64,000 nt of DNA from Longimycelium tulufanense (GCF_014645795.1 NZ_BMMK01000009.1:124001-188000), one strand, 5' to 3'; counted from the stretch's first letter, positions 42,745-51,550 are shown. Notes: generated by a model not told the origin, from the letters alone. Program-made: numbers and translations.

Positions 42745-43008
42745 TCAGAGGTCGAGCCGCCCGGCCTTGAGCGCGCGCTGGAAGGAGGACCAGGCGCGCC
42801 CGTCAAAGGTCAGCACAGGCCCAGTGGGCTTCTTGGAGTCCCGCACGGCGGTCAGGCTCGCCGCCGGAGCGACCTCCACACAGGCACCGCCGTTGCTACC
42901 ACTACGGCTGCTCTTTCGCCATGCACCGACTTCAACGCAGTTGCCGCCGTTGCTGGCGCTTCGGCTGCTCTTCCGCCAGGACGCGATCGGTAAGTCGAGG
43001 ATCATCAT
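42745..43008 (-). CDS. DUF397 protein with duplicated core motif
   Basis: An 87-residue DUF397 protein, a small partner of Scr1-type regulators. The family core W(R/K)KSS-S-NGG-CVEV occurs twice, as WRKSSRSASNGGNCVEV and WRKSSRSGSNGGACVEV, before the AVRDSKKPTGPVL and AWSSFQRALKAG end motifs; most members have one copy. ATG 43008. It is 22 bases downstream of the XRE regulator, forming a two-gene operon. Confidence 0.9.
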   Translation of the reverse strand: MMILDLPIASWRKSSRSASNGGNCVEVGAWRKSSRSGSNGGACVEVAPAASLTAVRDSKKPTGPVLTFDGRAWSSFQRALKAGRLDL

Positions 43009-43030
43009 GGACAGCCCCCTTCATACGAGA

Positions 43031-43891
43031 TCACCGAAACTCCCGGGCAGCTTTGGTGATCATGCGCCGGGACTCCTCTGGGCTTGCCGCGATCACCAGA
43101 AGCTGCCCGAAGACCACGTTATGCCACTCGATGTCGGCCCCGCGTTCGGGATAAAGAGCACCAGAAAGGCTGTCGCTGTAGACCACATCCGCCGAGGGGT
43201 CATCCCCAAACCGCAAGATCCAGAAGGAAAAGCCGACCGCCGCATGCTCGCCAGCAGCGAAGGGCAGCACACGGAGGTCAACATTAGGCAACTCGGCGGC
43301 ACCAAGCAGATGCTTCAACTGCTCCCTCATCACGTCTGGCCCACCTACCGCCCGACGAAGCACGGCCTCGTTGATGACGAACCAGAAGAGCGGAGCTGGT
43401 GGGTCTTCGCGCGTCAACAGTTGCTGTCGCGCAAGGCGTGTCTGCACACGCCGCTCGACCTCCTCCGCTCCGGCGAAGGCACGAGCCGTAGCCATGATCG
43501 CTTCGGCATAGCCTTCGGATTGCAGCAGCCCGGGAACCAACTCGGCCTCGACGCACCGAACCTCGCTAGCTTCGCGTTCCAGAGCTGCATACCTCCGGAA
43601 CCAGTTGGGCGCCGAGTCGACGTAGGTGGTCGCGGTCCGCTTGCGGTGGCGTGCGGCTTCGCCGAGCGCCAGGACCTGCGCACGCTGCTCACCGGTAACC
43701 CTGTAGAGCTTCAACAGCCGCTCCAGGTCCGAGAGCCGGATGCCGGTGAGGCCGTTCTCGATCCGGCTGACCATGCTGATCGTGCGGTCGATCGTGGCCG
43801 CCGCGTCGTCCCGTGAACGGCCAGCCTCCTCCCGGAGCCGGCGCAACTCCATCCCGAGCTGCCGCCGTTGCAGGCTCGGCTTGTCGGGCAT
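43031..43891 (-). CDS. XRE-family regulator with DUF5753 (Scr1-like) domain
   Basis: A 286-residue regulator with an N-terminal helix-turn-helix (about 10-70, including TISMVSRIENGLTGIR) and a C-terminal DUF5753 domain (AELVPGLLQSEGYAEAIM; ALFWFVINEAVLRR-like core). Such proteins pair with a DUF397 partner, as here, in a toxin-antitoxin-like or developmental switch. ATG 43891. A 14-base perfect palindrome lies 47 bases upstream. Confidence 0.92.
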   Translation of the reverse strand: MPDKPSLQRRQLGMELRRLREEAGRSRDDAAATIDRTISMVSRIENGLTGIRLSDLERLLKLYRVTGEQRAQVLALGEAARHRKRTATTYVDSAPNWFRRYAALEREASEVRCVEAELVPGLLQSEGYAEAIMATARAFAGAEEVERRVQTRLARQQLLTREDPPAPLFWFVINEAVLRRAVGGPDVMREQLKHLLGAAELPNVDLRVLPFAAGEHAAVGFSFWILRFGDDPSADVVYSDSLSGALYPERGADIEWHNVVFGQLLVIAASPEESRRMITKAAREFR

Positions 43892-43937
43892 CAGGACCTC
43901 CCGCGGACAGAATCCACCTGATCGAGTTCTCTGTCAC

Positions 43938-43951
43938 CGCTCACGTGAGCG
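43938..43951. promoter_or_regulatory. perfect 14-bp palindrome between divergent genes
   Basis: CGCTCACGTGAGCG is a perfect inverted repeat centred on CACGTG, midway between the XRE/DUF397 operon and the small gene at 44006. It is a likely binding site of the Scr1-like regulator. A looser outer pair, GTCACCG and CGGTGAC, flanks it. Confidence 0.55.
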
Positions 43952-44005
43952 CTAGCCTCGTCGGTGACCTGGAGCACACGATCGACTACGGGGAGGAGCG
44001 TACCG

Positions 44006-44218
44006 ATGCAGGTTCCCAGGCTGTTCGCCCTACTCCTGCACGAGGACGAGGACGGCGTCGAGACCGAGGAATACATCTGGGGTCTGGAGTTCCCGGATTA
44101 CGCCATCATCTGCCACCGCGGCGGGGAGGGCTCGGTCTTCGGCGAGTTCTCCTCGGCCGAGCGGGCGCGGGACATCTACGGCTACGGCACCCGCTGCGAG
44201 CTCATCCGCGTTCCATGA
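44006..44218 (+). CDS. small hypothetical protein, 70 aa
   Basis: An acidic 70-residue protein (LLHEDEDGVETEEYIWGLEF, then VFGEFSSAERARDIY). I do not recognise a named family, but the strong ribosome site GGGGAGGAG seven bases before ATG 44006 and the ATGA overlap with the next gene support it. It is divergent from the Scr1-like regulator and is a candidate member of that system. Confidence 0.75.
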   Translation: MQVPRLFALLLHEDEDGVETEEYIWGLEFPDYAIICHRGGEGSVFGEFSSAERARDIYGYGTRCELIRVP

Positions 44219-44418
44219 TCTGGTGGATCGGCGGCCCGGACCGCCGGCTACACGCGATCGACCGTTTCACCCGACGAGCCACCGGAACCGGCTGGCACGA
44301 AACCTGCTGCGGTCTCGCGCTACTTCCGATCCCGGTGGCCCTGCCGGAGGAGCCCGTCCCGTGCGGCAACTGCCAGGCAGCGGTGGGCCACGGCCCGCCT
44401 GACGAGGACGACTTCTAG
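44215..44418 (+). CDS. small Cys-rich hypothetical protein, 67 aa
   Basis: A 67-residue protein translationally coupled to the preceding gene (ATGA). It contains HETCCGL and PCGNCQAAVGH, giving a possible zinc site of Cys and His residues. No membrane helix or signal is seen. Function unknown; context suggests it acts with the 70-aa protein and the DUF397/Scr1 locus. Confidence 0.65.
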   Translation: MIWWIGGPDRRLHAIDRFTRRATGTGWHETCCGLALLPIPVALPEEPVPCGNCQAAVGHGPPDEDDF

Positions 44419-44483
44419 CCGCCCCGTCAGGTTCCGGCAGCTCCGTCGGCTCGCGGCTCCATCAATGGGAACCGCTGGCCAGG

Positions 44484-45269
44484 TCAAGAGAAACCGCTGG
44501 CGAGCAGGCCGGCGAGCCGGGACAGCATGCCCCGGCTGTCGGCCGGCGCCAGCGTGAGCCAGCCTCCTTGCTGGGTGATGGCGTATCGGCCGGTATCGGT
44601 GTCGATGAACGTCAGCGGGCTGTCGGCCGTGAGCCAGCGGTCGCGTCGCGGTCCCGGCCGCAGCGCACTCGCCTGCCCGATGGCGTGGGCCGTCGAGTAG
44701 AGCTGTAGGAACCTGTCGGCCTGCCTTGGATCCGCGCCGGATTCCGCCAACATGCGCACCGCCTCGGTACGCATGCCCGACTCGTGCCACGCCTTGCCCG
44801 CGTGTTCCAACGCCGTTCCGGGAACCCGTAGCGACTGCGTCCAGCCCGGCCCGTAGGCCGGGAGAAGCTCCAAGGCGGACGCTGCCATGTGCGTGGTCCG
44901 GGTCCAGGCCAGGTCGATCTCGTCGCCCCGCAGCACGACCCGGAGCGCCCGACCGCCCGCGGCGAAACAGCCGATACGGGTCTGGCCCTCCTGGTCGCTG
45001 TAGAACAGCGTCAGCTCGACGTCGAAGTTGGCCATGGTCCGCAACGCCGTGTCCAGCTCGGTGTCGAGACGCATTTCGTCGCCGAGGCCCTGACCCTGCA
45101 GCCACTCGTACGCGCGCTGCTTGAAGATCGACCTTTCGCGGTCGTCCCGGCCGTGCTGGAACACCACCAGCGGGAACGGCATGACCCCAAGGTCCAGACG
45201 TTCCCACAGTACCTCGTAGACGAGCGTGGGGATTCGCGGAAGCGTCATGTCAGTCACTACGGAGGTCAC
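44484..45269 (-). CDS. EspG-family ESX secretion-associated chaperone
   Basis: A 261-residue protein with the EspG outline: N-terminal LPRIPTLVYEVLWERLDLG, a central RIGCFAAGGRALRVVLRGDEIDL strand region, and a C-terminal stretch ending in LTFIDTDTGRYAITQQGGW. EspG proteins bind PE/PPE dimers in the cytosol for type VII secretion. The GTG start overlaps the DUF3558 gene. No EccC, EccD or EsxA/B gene is nearby, so the machine would be encoded elsewhere. Confidence 0.8.
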   Translation of the reverse strand: MTSVVTDMTLPRIPTLVYEVLWERLDLGVMPFPLVVFQHGRDDRERSIFKQRAYEWLQGQGLGDEMRLDTELDTALRTMANFDVELTLFYSDQEGQTRIGCFAAGGRALRVVLRGDEIDLAWTRTTHMAASALELLPAYGPGWTQSLRVPGTALEHAGKAWHESGMRTEAVRMLAESGADPRQADRFLQLYSTAHAIGQASALRPGPRRDRWLTADSPLTFIDTDTGRYAITQQGGWLTLAPADSRGMLSRLAGLLASGFS

Positions 45270-45826
45270 GGCACCCTCGCCGCGACCTTCTCCCCGATGC
45301 TCTTCGCCGTCTGGCAGCCGTTTACACCTTCCGACGAGCTATCGGTAACGTTGATCATCCAGTGACCTCCGGCCCCCTCGAACAGGGCGACGCACTCACC
45401 GGAGCTCATCGCCACGTCGGACTGCCCAACAAATGCCTTCTTCCCAGCAAACTCAGTTGTGCTGGGGTTCTTGAGTCCTCGCTCAGACAAAGGGCGTTTG
45501 GGAAAGAACGACAGGCTCGCCACCAGGCGCCTCGTGATGTCGCCATCAATCTTGATATGGTAGCTGCACTCAGGAAAGGGCTTTTCCTTGAGTTCCGGGG
45601 GCCGTGCCTCCTCACCCTTGTAGGGAAAGTCGGCGGCCGTCATGAACCTGCAGGCGTCAGCTGCCGTGATCGGCTTGGTGTCGGCCGATGTCCTGGTGGC
45701 CTTTCCATGCCGTGTATCCGTGTCAGTGGGTGCCGGCTTTGCCTCACCGCCGCTGCCGTTCGAGCAGGCAGCCAGAGCAACCAGCGCCGCAACCGACGCG
45801 ACGATCTTCGGGAGTCGATGGCTCAT
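45266..45826 (-). CDS. DUF3558 lipoprotein
   Basis: A 186-residue lipoprotein with signal peptide and lipobox LAAC (cysteine near residue 21), then a Ser/Thr-rich linker and a DUF3558 domain (ADACRFMTAADF; CSYHIKIDG; AVSSGECVALFE-like). DUF3558 genes commonly sit beside EspG and PPE-like genes in this family of bacteria. It shares one base with the upstream gene's stop (TGATG). Confidence 0.85.
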   Translation of the reverse strand: MSHRLPKIVASVAALVALAACSNGSGGEAKPAPTDTDTRHGKATRTSADTKPITAADACRFMTAADFPYKGEEARPPELKEKPFPECSYHIKIDGDITRRLVASLSFFPKRPLSERGLKNPSTTEFAGKKAFVGQSDVAMSSGECVALFEGAGGHWMINVTDSSSEGVNGCQTAKSIGEKVAARVP

Positions 45827-46230
45827 CAGGTGTGGATGCTCCGGTTCCTCGCGGCGCTGTCCTCGTCGGCAGCCTCCCAGCTCCTGGCCATGGCTACCAC
45901 GTTCTCTCGGAAGCGGACCAGGGTCTGGTGGTACTGCTTCCAGAACCACACCGCCCCTCCAGGTTCCTCGGAGGATCGCTGCACGAACTTGGCCTTCATC
46001 GCTTGTCCCGCTCTGGTCCGACCGAAGTCGATTCGCTGGGCCGCCATGTAGAACTGCGTCGACTTGTTGATCTCCTCCTGCGCGAGCTGGATCATCTCAT
46101 CCAGCTGGGACTTCACCCAGCCGGCGTTCACGTCATCGATCCTGATGTCGCCGGAGACGACCGCATTGGCCAGGTTGCTGGCCAGTGCCGCGTGGGCGGC
46201 CGGGGACATGCCGTCGGGCTGCATGGGCAT
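45826..46230 (-). CDS. helical protein of the ESX-associated cluster, 134 aa
   Basis: A 134-residue, mostly helical protein without a signal peptide. It has a long amphipathic helix (WVKSQLDEMIQLAQEEINKS) and a segment WFWKQYHQTLVRFRENVVAM. Size and position between the PPE-like gene and the DUF3558 lipoprotein suggest a WXG100-like or PE-like partner, but no WXG motif is present. ATG 46230. Confidence 0.7.
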   Translation of the reverse strand: MPMQPDGMSPAAHAALASNLANAVVSGDIRIDDVNAGWVKSQLDEMIQLAQEEINKSTQFYMAAQRIDFGRTRAGQAMKAKFVQRSSEEPGGAVWFWKQYHQTLVRFRENVVAMARSWEAADEDSAARNRSIHT

Positions 46231-46251
46231 CGCTGATCTCCTCCCCTGCGA

Positions 46252-47592
46252 TCAGTCGCGGTAGTTCGGTGGCAGCTCGCCGATCACCGGGGGCGCTACC
46301 AGGCGGTCGTCGTCGAAGAGGCCGCCGCCGTCGATCGGGACGCGGCTCTGGTGCTCCTTGTCCTCCTCGCCCCGGCCGGTACCGGCGCCGCCCATGCCTG
46401 CCGGTTGCATGATCGAGCCGGCGGGGCGGCCGGGGGCCGCGCCGCCACGTGCACCCGTCGCGCCCGGCCCCTGGCCCGTTCCCGGCTGACCGCCAGCGGT
46501 ACTGCCGGGACCACCAAAGCCACCACCGGGGCCGCCCGGGCCACCGGGGCCACTGGGACCGCCGGGATTGAAGCCACGCACCGTGCCGGAGTTGGTGATG
46601 CCGCCGCCCGGGCCTCGGCCCGGTGGGAAGCCACCGCGTCCGGGTGCGCCTGGACCGATGCCGGGAGGCGTGCCCGGCGGCACCGTTCCATGGCCCCGCT
46701 GATGGCCGCCCTCGGTCGGTGGCTTGTTGCCGTGGTGACCGGGCTGCGGGCCGCCGCCATCCTGCGGCGGCACGTATCCCATCGGGTTCGCGACCGGCGG
46801 GGTTGCTACCGGCGTCCATGCGGAGGAACTCTGTGGCGGGGGCGTGCTTGGGGGCGGTGGGTTGGTCGGCGGCGGCGTCACCGCGTTCGGCTGGACTCCC
46901 GCGGGGGGCGGGATGACCGGACCGGTACCCGTGCCATGGGTCGTCGGGATTACTCCGCTGCGGCCGGTCGGCTCGTTACCACTGCTCTGCGGGTAGTTCG
47001 TGTTTCCACTGCTGTCCGTATCGAAGAGCGAGGGTGGCTCCGCGAAGATCGGTGTGCCCGCATCCGTTTGCTGGGCGGTGGCGTCCAGTTGGCGACCCAG
47101 CTCGATGGCTTCCTGGCGCTTGGCTTCCTTCTCCTGCTCGTAGCGGGCCTGGTCGAGCTTGACCAGCGCGAGCGTGACCGGGTCGAGGCCGGCGGGCGAG
47201 ACGGTCTCCGGCCAGGCCGGGCCGTCGACGTCGAGTTCGCGCACCTTGTCCGCGGTAACCTTCGCGGTCGTGGCGAACGACTGGAACGGGTAGCTGATTT
47301 CCTTGGCCGTGCCGTGTTGTTCGTCGCCGTAGGTGCGGAGCTTGTCGCCCGCGTCCTTGGCCCGGTCGACGGAGGGCGCGTGCCAGCGGCCCGTCAACGC
47401 GGTCGCGAGCTGGCTCATCATGTCGGCCAGGTGTTGGGCGTTCTGGCCGCGTTTCTGGAAGTCGATCGCCAGCGACTGGCCCGAGGCGTCGGAGACACTG
47501 CCCAACAGGTCCTTGAGCTGCTCCAACGACATCGAGGCGTAGTTGTCGCCACCGTGGAAGTGACGGTCCGATCCCCCTTGCACCACGTGCAC
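46252..47592 (-). CDS. PPE-domain-like protein with Gly/Pro-rich tail
   Basis: A 446-residue protein. The first 170 residues or so are helical with ATALTGRWHAPSVDRA, like the PPE/WXG100 helical bundle; the rest is a Pro-rich then Gly-rich low-complexity region and a short C-terminal motif, APPVIGELPPNYRD, seen in related proteins. GTG 47592 has GGAGGAG six bases upstream. Probably the secreted substrate served by the EspG protein two genes downstream. It heads the operon. Confidence 0.75.
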   Translation of the reverse strand: MHVVQGGSDRHFHGGDNYASMSLEQLKDLLGSVSDASGQSLAIDFQKRGQNAQHLADMMSQLATALTGRWHAPSVDRAKDAGDKLRTYGDEQHGTAKEISYPFQSFATTAKVTADKVRELDVDGPAWPETVSPAGLDPVTLALVKLDQARYEQEKEAKRQEAIELGRQLDATAQQTDAGTPIFAEPPSLFDTDSSGNTNYPQSSGNEPTGRSGVIPTTHGTGTGPVIPPPAGVQPNAVTPPPTNPPPPSTPPPQSSSAWTPVATPPVANPMGYVPPQDGGGPQPGHHGNKPPTEGGHQRGHGTVPPGTPPGIGPGAPGRGGFPPGRGPGGGITNSGTVRGFNPGGPSGPGGPGGPGGGFGGPGSTAGGQPGTGQGPGATGARGGAAPGRPAGSIMQPAGMGGAGTGRGEEDKEHQSRVPIDGGGLFDDDRLVAPPVIGELPPNYRD

Positions 47593-47640
47593 CAGATGCT
47601 CCTCCCCCGCAACATGGTGATCCTGAACAATGTTCGGATG

Positions 47641-48156
47641 TTAGCGATCAAACACCGTCCGTGATCCCACGTTGGTCAAACAGTGACCCGCCCCCCGCCC
47701 CCTCCGCCCAACTGGACCAACACACAACACTTTTACTCCGCGCAGGCCGCCAAGGGGGTGGGCTGGGAAGCGTCGGGACCCGCGCTCCCGCAGTGGTTCG
47801 AGAATCAACGTGCGCGGCTCCTCCAGGCCAGTTTCGTTCGGGTGGCCGGAGTCCAGCACCACCGAAGGGACCTCCTCCGCCGCCACGTCGGGCGATTCCT
47901 CGAGGACGTCGGCGGCGGCATCCGGGCCGGCCATCTCCAGCAGCCGGATCATCTGCTCGGCGATGCCCAGGAAGTGCTCCCGCTCGGTGAGGTCCTCCAT
48001 TGCCAGCTCTCCCTCGGTGACGAGGAATTGGACCGCGATCGGGCCGAGCACGGGATCGGAACGCAGCCGGCGCAGCAGCGCGGTGCTGTCGGCGCGGTTC
48101 CCGACCAGTACGTCGCGTGTGGCACCCTCGCAACCCGTGGATGTCGCGGCCCTCAT
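47641..48156 (-). CDS. hypothetical protein, 171 aa
   Basis: A 171-residue ORF whose middle part looks like a real helical protein (STALLRRLRSDPVLGPIAV, then EREHFLGIAEQMIRLLEMAG). The start is uncertain: ATG 48156 lacks a ribosome site and the frame is open further upstream. No family recognised. It lies upstream of the PPE-like gene on the same strand, 48 bases away. Confidence 0.45.
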   Translation of the reverse strand: MRAATSTGCEGATRDVLVGNRADSTALLRRLRSDPVLGPIAVQFLVTEGELAMEDLTEREHFLGIAEQMIRLLEMAGPDAAADVLEESPDVAAEEVPSVVLDSGHPNETGLEEPRTLILEPLRERGSRRFPAHPLGGLRGVKVLCVGPVGRRGRGAGHCLTNVGSRTVFDR

Positions 48157-48486
48157 GGAGACGTCGCGAGCCGAGGCGCCACAGCATGCCGGGCCCCGAT
48201 GTCCGATAAGGGCCACCAACAACGAATTATTCGGTTTATGCCACGCTCCCCCACGAGCCCACCATGAAAGAATTAGTGAATTTAGCCTGAACGGGCGATG
48301 ATCAAGTATTTGAACCGACCTAGGCTGCGCTTACCGCCAGTGCCGAGCGCTCCCGGAGCGAATATGACCGGTAGCCGCGCGATCTGCCCCTTACCCGCGC
48401 ACCGCCGCACTGGGCGCCGGTCGCCGGTCCCTTCGGCACGCTGACGGCCGGCAGGAGACCACCGAACCTCGAGACCGGGAATCGCC
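48157..48486. other. upstream region of the SARP gene
   Basis: A 330-base region with A/T-rich patches at 48215-48240 and 48266-48312, unlike the flanking genes. It should contain the promoter of the SARP activator. No convincing repeat or small gene was seen. Confidence 0.5.
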
Positions 48487-49308
48487 GTGAAGGAAACGCT
48501 GCATATAAAGATATTGGGACCACTGTCGCTCCGCCTCGGAAGTAGCGAGGCCACGCCGAGCGCCAAGAAGGAACGAAGGATCCTGTCCCTGTTGTTGCTC
48601 AATTACTCGAGGGTGGTGCCGGTGTCCCTGATGATCGACGAGCTGTGGGGCGCCGCACCGCCGAAACGCGCGCTGGCCACCGTTCAGACCTACATCCTCA
48701 ACATCCGCAAGAGCCTCGTACGCGCGCTGCGAGCGGATTCGAAGACGGTCTACCGGGACCTGCTGGTGACGAGGAGCGGGGGATACCTCTTCAACTGCGC
48801 GTCCGTTGTGTTCGATCTCCAGGAGTACCGAAAACTGGAGAGCGCGGGGCGAAAGGCACTGGATGCCGGGGACGACCGCGCCGCCGTACGGTCCCTCCGG
48901 CGGGCGGACAACCTGTGGGACGGTCCGCCGCTGGCCGGGGTCGAGCTCGGCCTGCCGCTGGAGGTCGAAGTCACCCGGCTGAACCAGTCCAGGCTGACCG
49001 CCATGGAACTTCGTATCGCGGCCGAGCTCCGGCTGGGTCGGCACGCCGACATCCTGAGCGAGCTGGCAGCGCTCGCGCTGCAGCATCCGTTTCACGAGAA
49101 CATCCATGCGTATCTCATGGTGGCCCTCTACCGGTCGGGACGCCGCACCTGCGCGCTCGAGGTCTTCCAGCGGCTCCGGTCCAAGATGACCGCGGAACTC
49201 GGTCTGGAACCCTCCGCAAAGCTGCGGCAACTCCAGGAGGCGATCCTGAACTCGATGGAGATCGACAACGAGGAGCTTTCGTCACCACGCCTGTGTTCGA
49301 GTCGCTGA
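48487..49308 (+). CDS. SARP-family pathway activator
   Basis: A 273-residue regulator of the Streptomyces antibiotic regulatory protein family, short type without an ATPase domain. The N-terminal winged helix (about 10-98) holds AKKERRILSLLLLNYSRVVPV and ALATVQTYILNIRKSLV; the bacterial transcriptional activation domain (about 105-255) follows. SARPs bind heptamer direct repeats and switch on adjacent biosynthetic operons. GTG 48487. It marks the left end of the polyketide cluster; a hairpin follows it. Confidence 0.92.
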   Translation: MKETLHIKILGPLSLRLGSSEATPSAKKERRILSLLLLNYSRVVPVSLMIDELWGAAPPKRALATVQTYILNIRKSLVRALRADSKTVYRDLLVTRSGGYLFNCASVVFDLQEYRKLESAGRKALDAGDDRAAVRSLRRADNLWDGPPLAGVELGLPLEVEVTRLNQSRLTAMELRIAAELRLGRHADILSELAALALQHPFHENIHAYLMVALYRSGRRTCALEVFQRLRSKMTAELGLEPSAKLRQLQEAILNSMEIDNEELSSPRLCSSR

Positions 49309-49332
49309 CAGCGAACGCTACGCCGCCGGGTA

Positions 49333-49370
49333 GTTCGCTGGGTGGCGGTTTCCCATGCCACCCAGCGAAC
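49333..49370 (+). terminator. terminator after the SARP gene
   Basis: GTTCGCTGGGTGGC and GCCACCCAGCGAAC form a perfect 14-bp stem around a 10-base loop, 24 bases past the SARP stop and between convergent genes. Confidence 0.8.
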
Positions 49371-49530
49371 GCACGTGGTGTGCCTTCCGGGCCGGATATC
49401 CGGCCGCCGTGTTCGCCGGACTGTTCGGTGCGTCTCGCCAGGCCGCACTCCAGGTACCCGATGGAGCAGGGCCTGCCGCCCATCCCGTTCCGGGAGCCCG
49501 CCCGCGTCGGTGAGGCGCCGGCCGGGCGGC

Positions 49531-50364
49531 TTACCGGAAATCGTCCGCGTGGTCGCGTGCCCACTCGTCGAAGGTGCGCGCCGGCCGCCCGGTCACCAAC
49601 TCGACCGTGTTGATCACGGGCATCGGCACCCCATCGTTCTCGGCCAGGTACCTGATCAGCTGGTCAACCAGGCCACCTCCCCACCTGGCCAGGGTCTCCC
49701 GGTACTCGGCCGGGGTCAGCTCCACGAACTCCACCGGGCGCCCGATCGCCGCGCTGATCGCCTCGACCTGCTGCCGCTGGGTCACTGACTCCGGCCCGGT
49801 CATCAGATAGGCACGCCCCACATGGCCATCCTCGGTCAGCGCGCGCACCGCGACCGCGGCAATGTCGGCCTCGTGGATGGCGTCGTTGTACGCCTCCGGA
49901 TACGCCGCCCGGACGACTCCTTCGGTACGAATGGAGTACGCCCACTGCAACGTGTTCGTCGCGAAGGTGGCCGGGCGGAGGAAGGTCCACGACAGCTCGG
50001 AGTCGAGCAGCGCCTGTTCGGCTGCCTTGTGCATGACCGCCAGCGGGTTGGCCCCCGGGTTGGCCCCGGTGACCGGGCTGGCGGACAGCAGCACGACGTG
50101 CTCGACATCCGCCTTCTGGGCCGCCTCGACGAAGTTGTCGATCCCCGCCGGATCGGCGTAGAGGAAGACCTTGGAGACCCCGGCCAGGGCTGGGATGAGG
50201 GAGTCCGCGCGGGTGAGGTCGGCCCCCACCACCTCGACCGAGTCCGGGGCCGTGACGGCGGTCGGGTTCCGGCTGGCCAACCGCACCTTCTCGCCGACAT
50301 CGAGCAGTTGCTGAACCACGGCGCGCGCAACGTGGCCACGCCCTCCGGTTACCAGGATCGTCAC
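49531..50364 (-). CDS. NmrA/NAD(P)-binding atypical SDR protein
   Basis: A 277-residue Rossmann-fold protein. The dinucleotide motif is LVTGGRGHVARAVV at the N-terminus; later parts (LLSASPVTGANPG and LSWTFLRPATFATNTL) match NmrA-like quinone oxidoreductase or redox-sensor proteins. It lacks the classic Tyr-x3-Lys. GTG 50364 has AAGGAG five bases upstream. It lies downstream of a MmyB-type regulator, with 269 bases between. It may act on a quinone intermediate or be unrelated to the PKS pathway. Confidence 0.82.
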   Translation of the reverse strand: MTILVTGGRGHVARAVVQQLLDVGEKVRLASRNPTAVTAPDSVEVVGADLTRADSLIPALAGVSKVFLYADPAGIDNFVEAAQKADVEHVVLLSASPVTGANPGANPLAVMHKAAEQALLDSELSWTFLRPATFATNTLQWAYSIRTEGVVRAAYPEAYNDAIHEADIAAVAVRALTEDGHVGRAYLMTGPESVTQRQQVEAISAAIGRPVEFVELTPAEYRETLARWGGGLVDQLIRYLAENDGVPMPVINTVELVTGRPARTFDEWARDHADDFR

Positions 50365-50633
50365 GACAACTCCTTGCTGAACCTCTGATACCAACGCAGA
50401 GACAGACGCCGTCTGTTCTGTTGCTTCACATCTTGGAAGACGGTCCCGGAGCGAGGAAGGGACGGACTATCCCCGGACTCGCAGGGCTAGGCTGGGAACA
50501 ACGTCGCCGGCAGGGGTGCGCATATCGCGTTGTGTCGCGCAAGATGCTCATGGTCATGGCTGCCTTCCGGAAGCCGCCAACACGCGCGAAGCGTGCGGTG
50601 CCTCCGGGTGGTGGCACAAGGCCGCACGCAGGA

Positions 50634-51473
50634 TCAGTTCCGCTGCGCCTGCAGCTTCTTCGGCTCGATGACCAATCTCTTCAACGACCTCATGGCGCGT
50701 GCGGTCGCTGACCCGGGCTCCGTGGTGTACATCATCAGGCGTTGGTCGACGCCCGGAATCTGGAGAGTCTCACAGTGCAGCTCCAGCGGACCGACGACCG
50801 GATGTACCGTACGTTTCACGCTGGTGCGTTGGACCTCGACATCGTGTGCGGTCCACATCTCGGTGAATTCCCGGCTCGCTGCAGACAGCTCGTCGACCAG
50901 CGCCCGAACCTCGGCCTCGTCGTGGTGCCGACCACCGGTTCGCAGATCGGCGACACACCTGCGTGCGTAATTGGAGCCGTCGGCCGTCCGCAGCCAAGAC
51001 CTGCGGTGCAGGAAGATCCACCGAAGGGTGTTGCGTTCGTGCTCCGGCATTGACTCGAGGTCCGTCATCAGCGCAGCGGCCATGCTGTTCCACGCGAGTA
51101 TGTCGTACTTGCCGTCCATAACGACGGCGGGCACGTCGTCGAGCCGGTCGAGCATGCTCTGCACACTCCTGGACACCCGCCGTTCACGGGCGGGAGCGGG
51201 CGCAACACCGCCGAGGCAGAGTAGGTAGTTCCGCTCGTCCGTGGACATCCGCAGGGCACGGGCCAACGCCATCAGCACCTGCCGGGACGGGTTGGCTCCC
51301 CGCGCCTGCTCCATCCGCATGTAGTAGTCGGTGGAGATGCCGGCGAGCTGGGCGACCTCCTCGCGACGCAGTCCGGGGGTTCTCCGTCGTCCCCCAACTT
51401 GTAGCCCGATCTCCCCAGGTTCAAGCCGGGAGCGCCTGCTGCGCAGGAAATGTGCAAGCTCCGCCTTGTCCAC
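50634..51473 (-). CDS. XRE-family regulator with MmyB-like ligand-binding domain
   Basis: A 279-residue regulator: helix-turn-helix at about 25-85 (PGLRREEVAQLAGISTDYYM and RMEQARGANPS) followed by a MmyB-like PAS-type domain (VVMDGKYDILAWNSMAAAL). Members of this family often control a nearby SDR/NmrA gene, which fits the gene downstream. GTG 51473 has only a weak ribosome site, so the start is uncertain. It follows the acyl-CoA-dehydrogenase-like gene by 77 bases on the same strand. Confidence 0.85.
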   Translation of the reverse strand: MDKAELAHFLRSRRSRLEPGEIGLQVGGRRRTPGLRREEVAQLAGISTDYYMRMEQARGANPSRQVLMALARALRMSTDERNYLLCLGGVAPAPARERRVSRSVQSMLDRLDDVPAVVMDGKYDILAWNSMAAALMTDLESMPEHERNTLRWIFLHRRSWLRTADGSNYARRCVADLRTGGRHHDEAEVRALVDELSAASREFTEMWTAHDVEVQRTSVKRTVHPVVGPLELHCETLQIPGVDQRLMMYTTEPGSATARAMRSLKRLVIEPKKLQAQRN

Positions 51474-51550
51474 CCCGCAAGGATGCCTCGCCCCGACAGT
51501 CGTGGCCAAACCGCAGAACCCGTGCCGAGCAACAGAGCTTCGTGCTGACA

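Noticed and set aside
42552-42806. An 84-codon minus-strand ORF overlapping the end of the DUF397 gene
   Set aside because: It has one weakly hydrophobic stretch but overlaps a certain gene in another frame and has no start signal.
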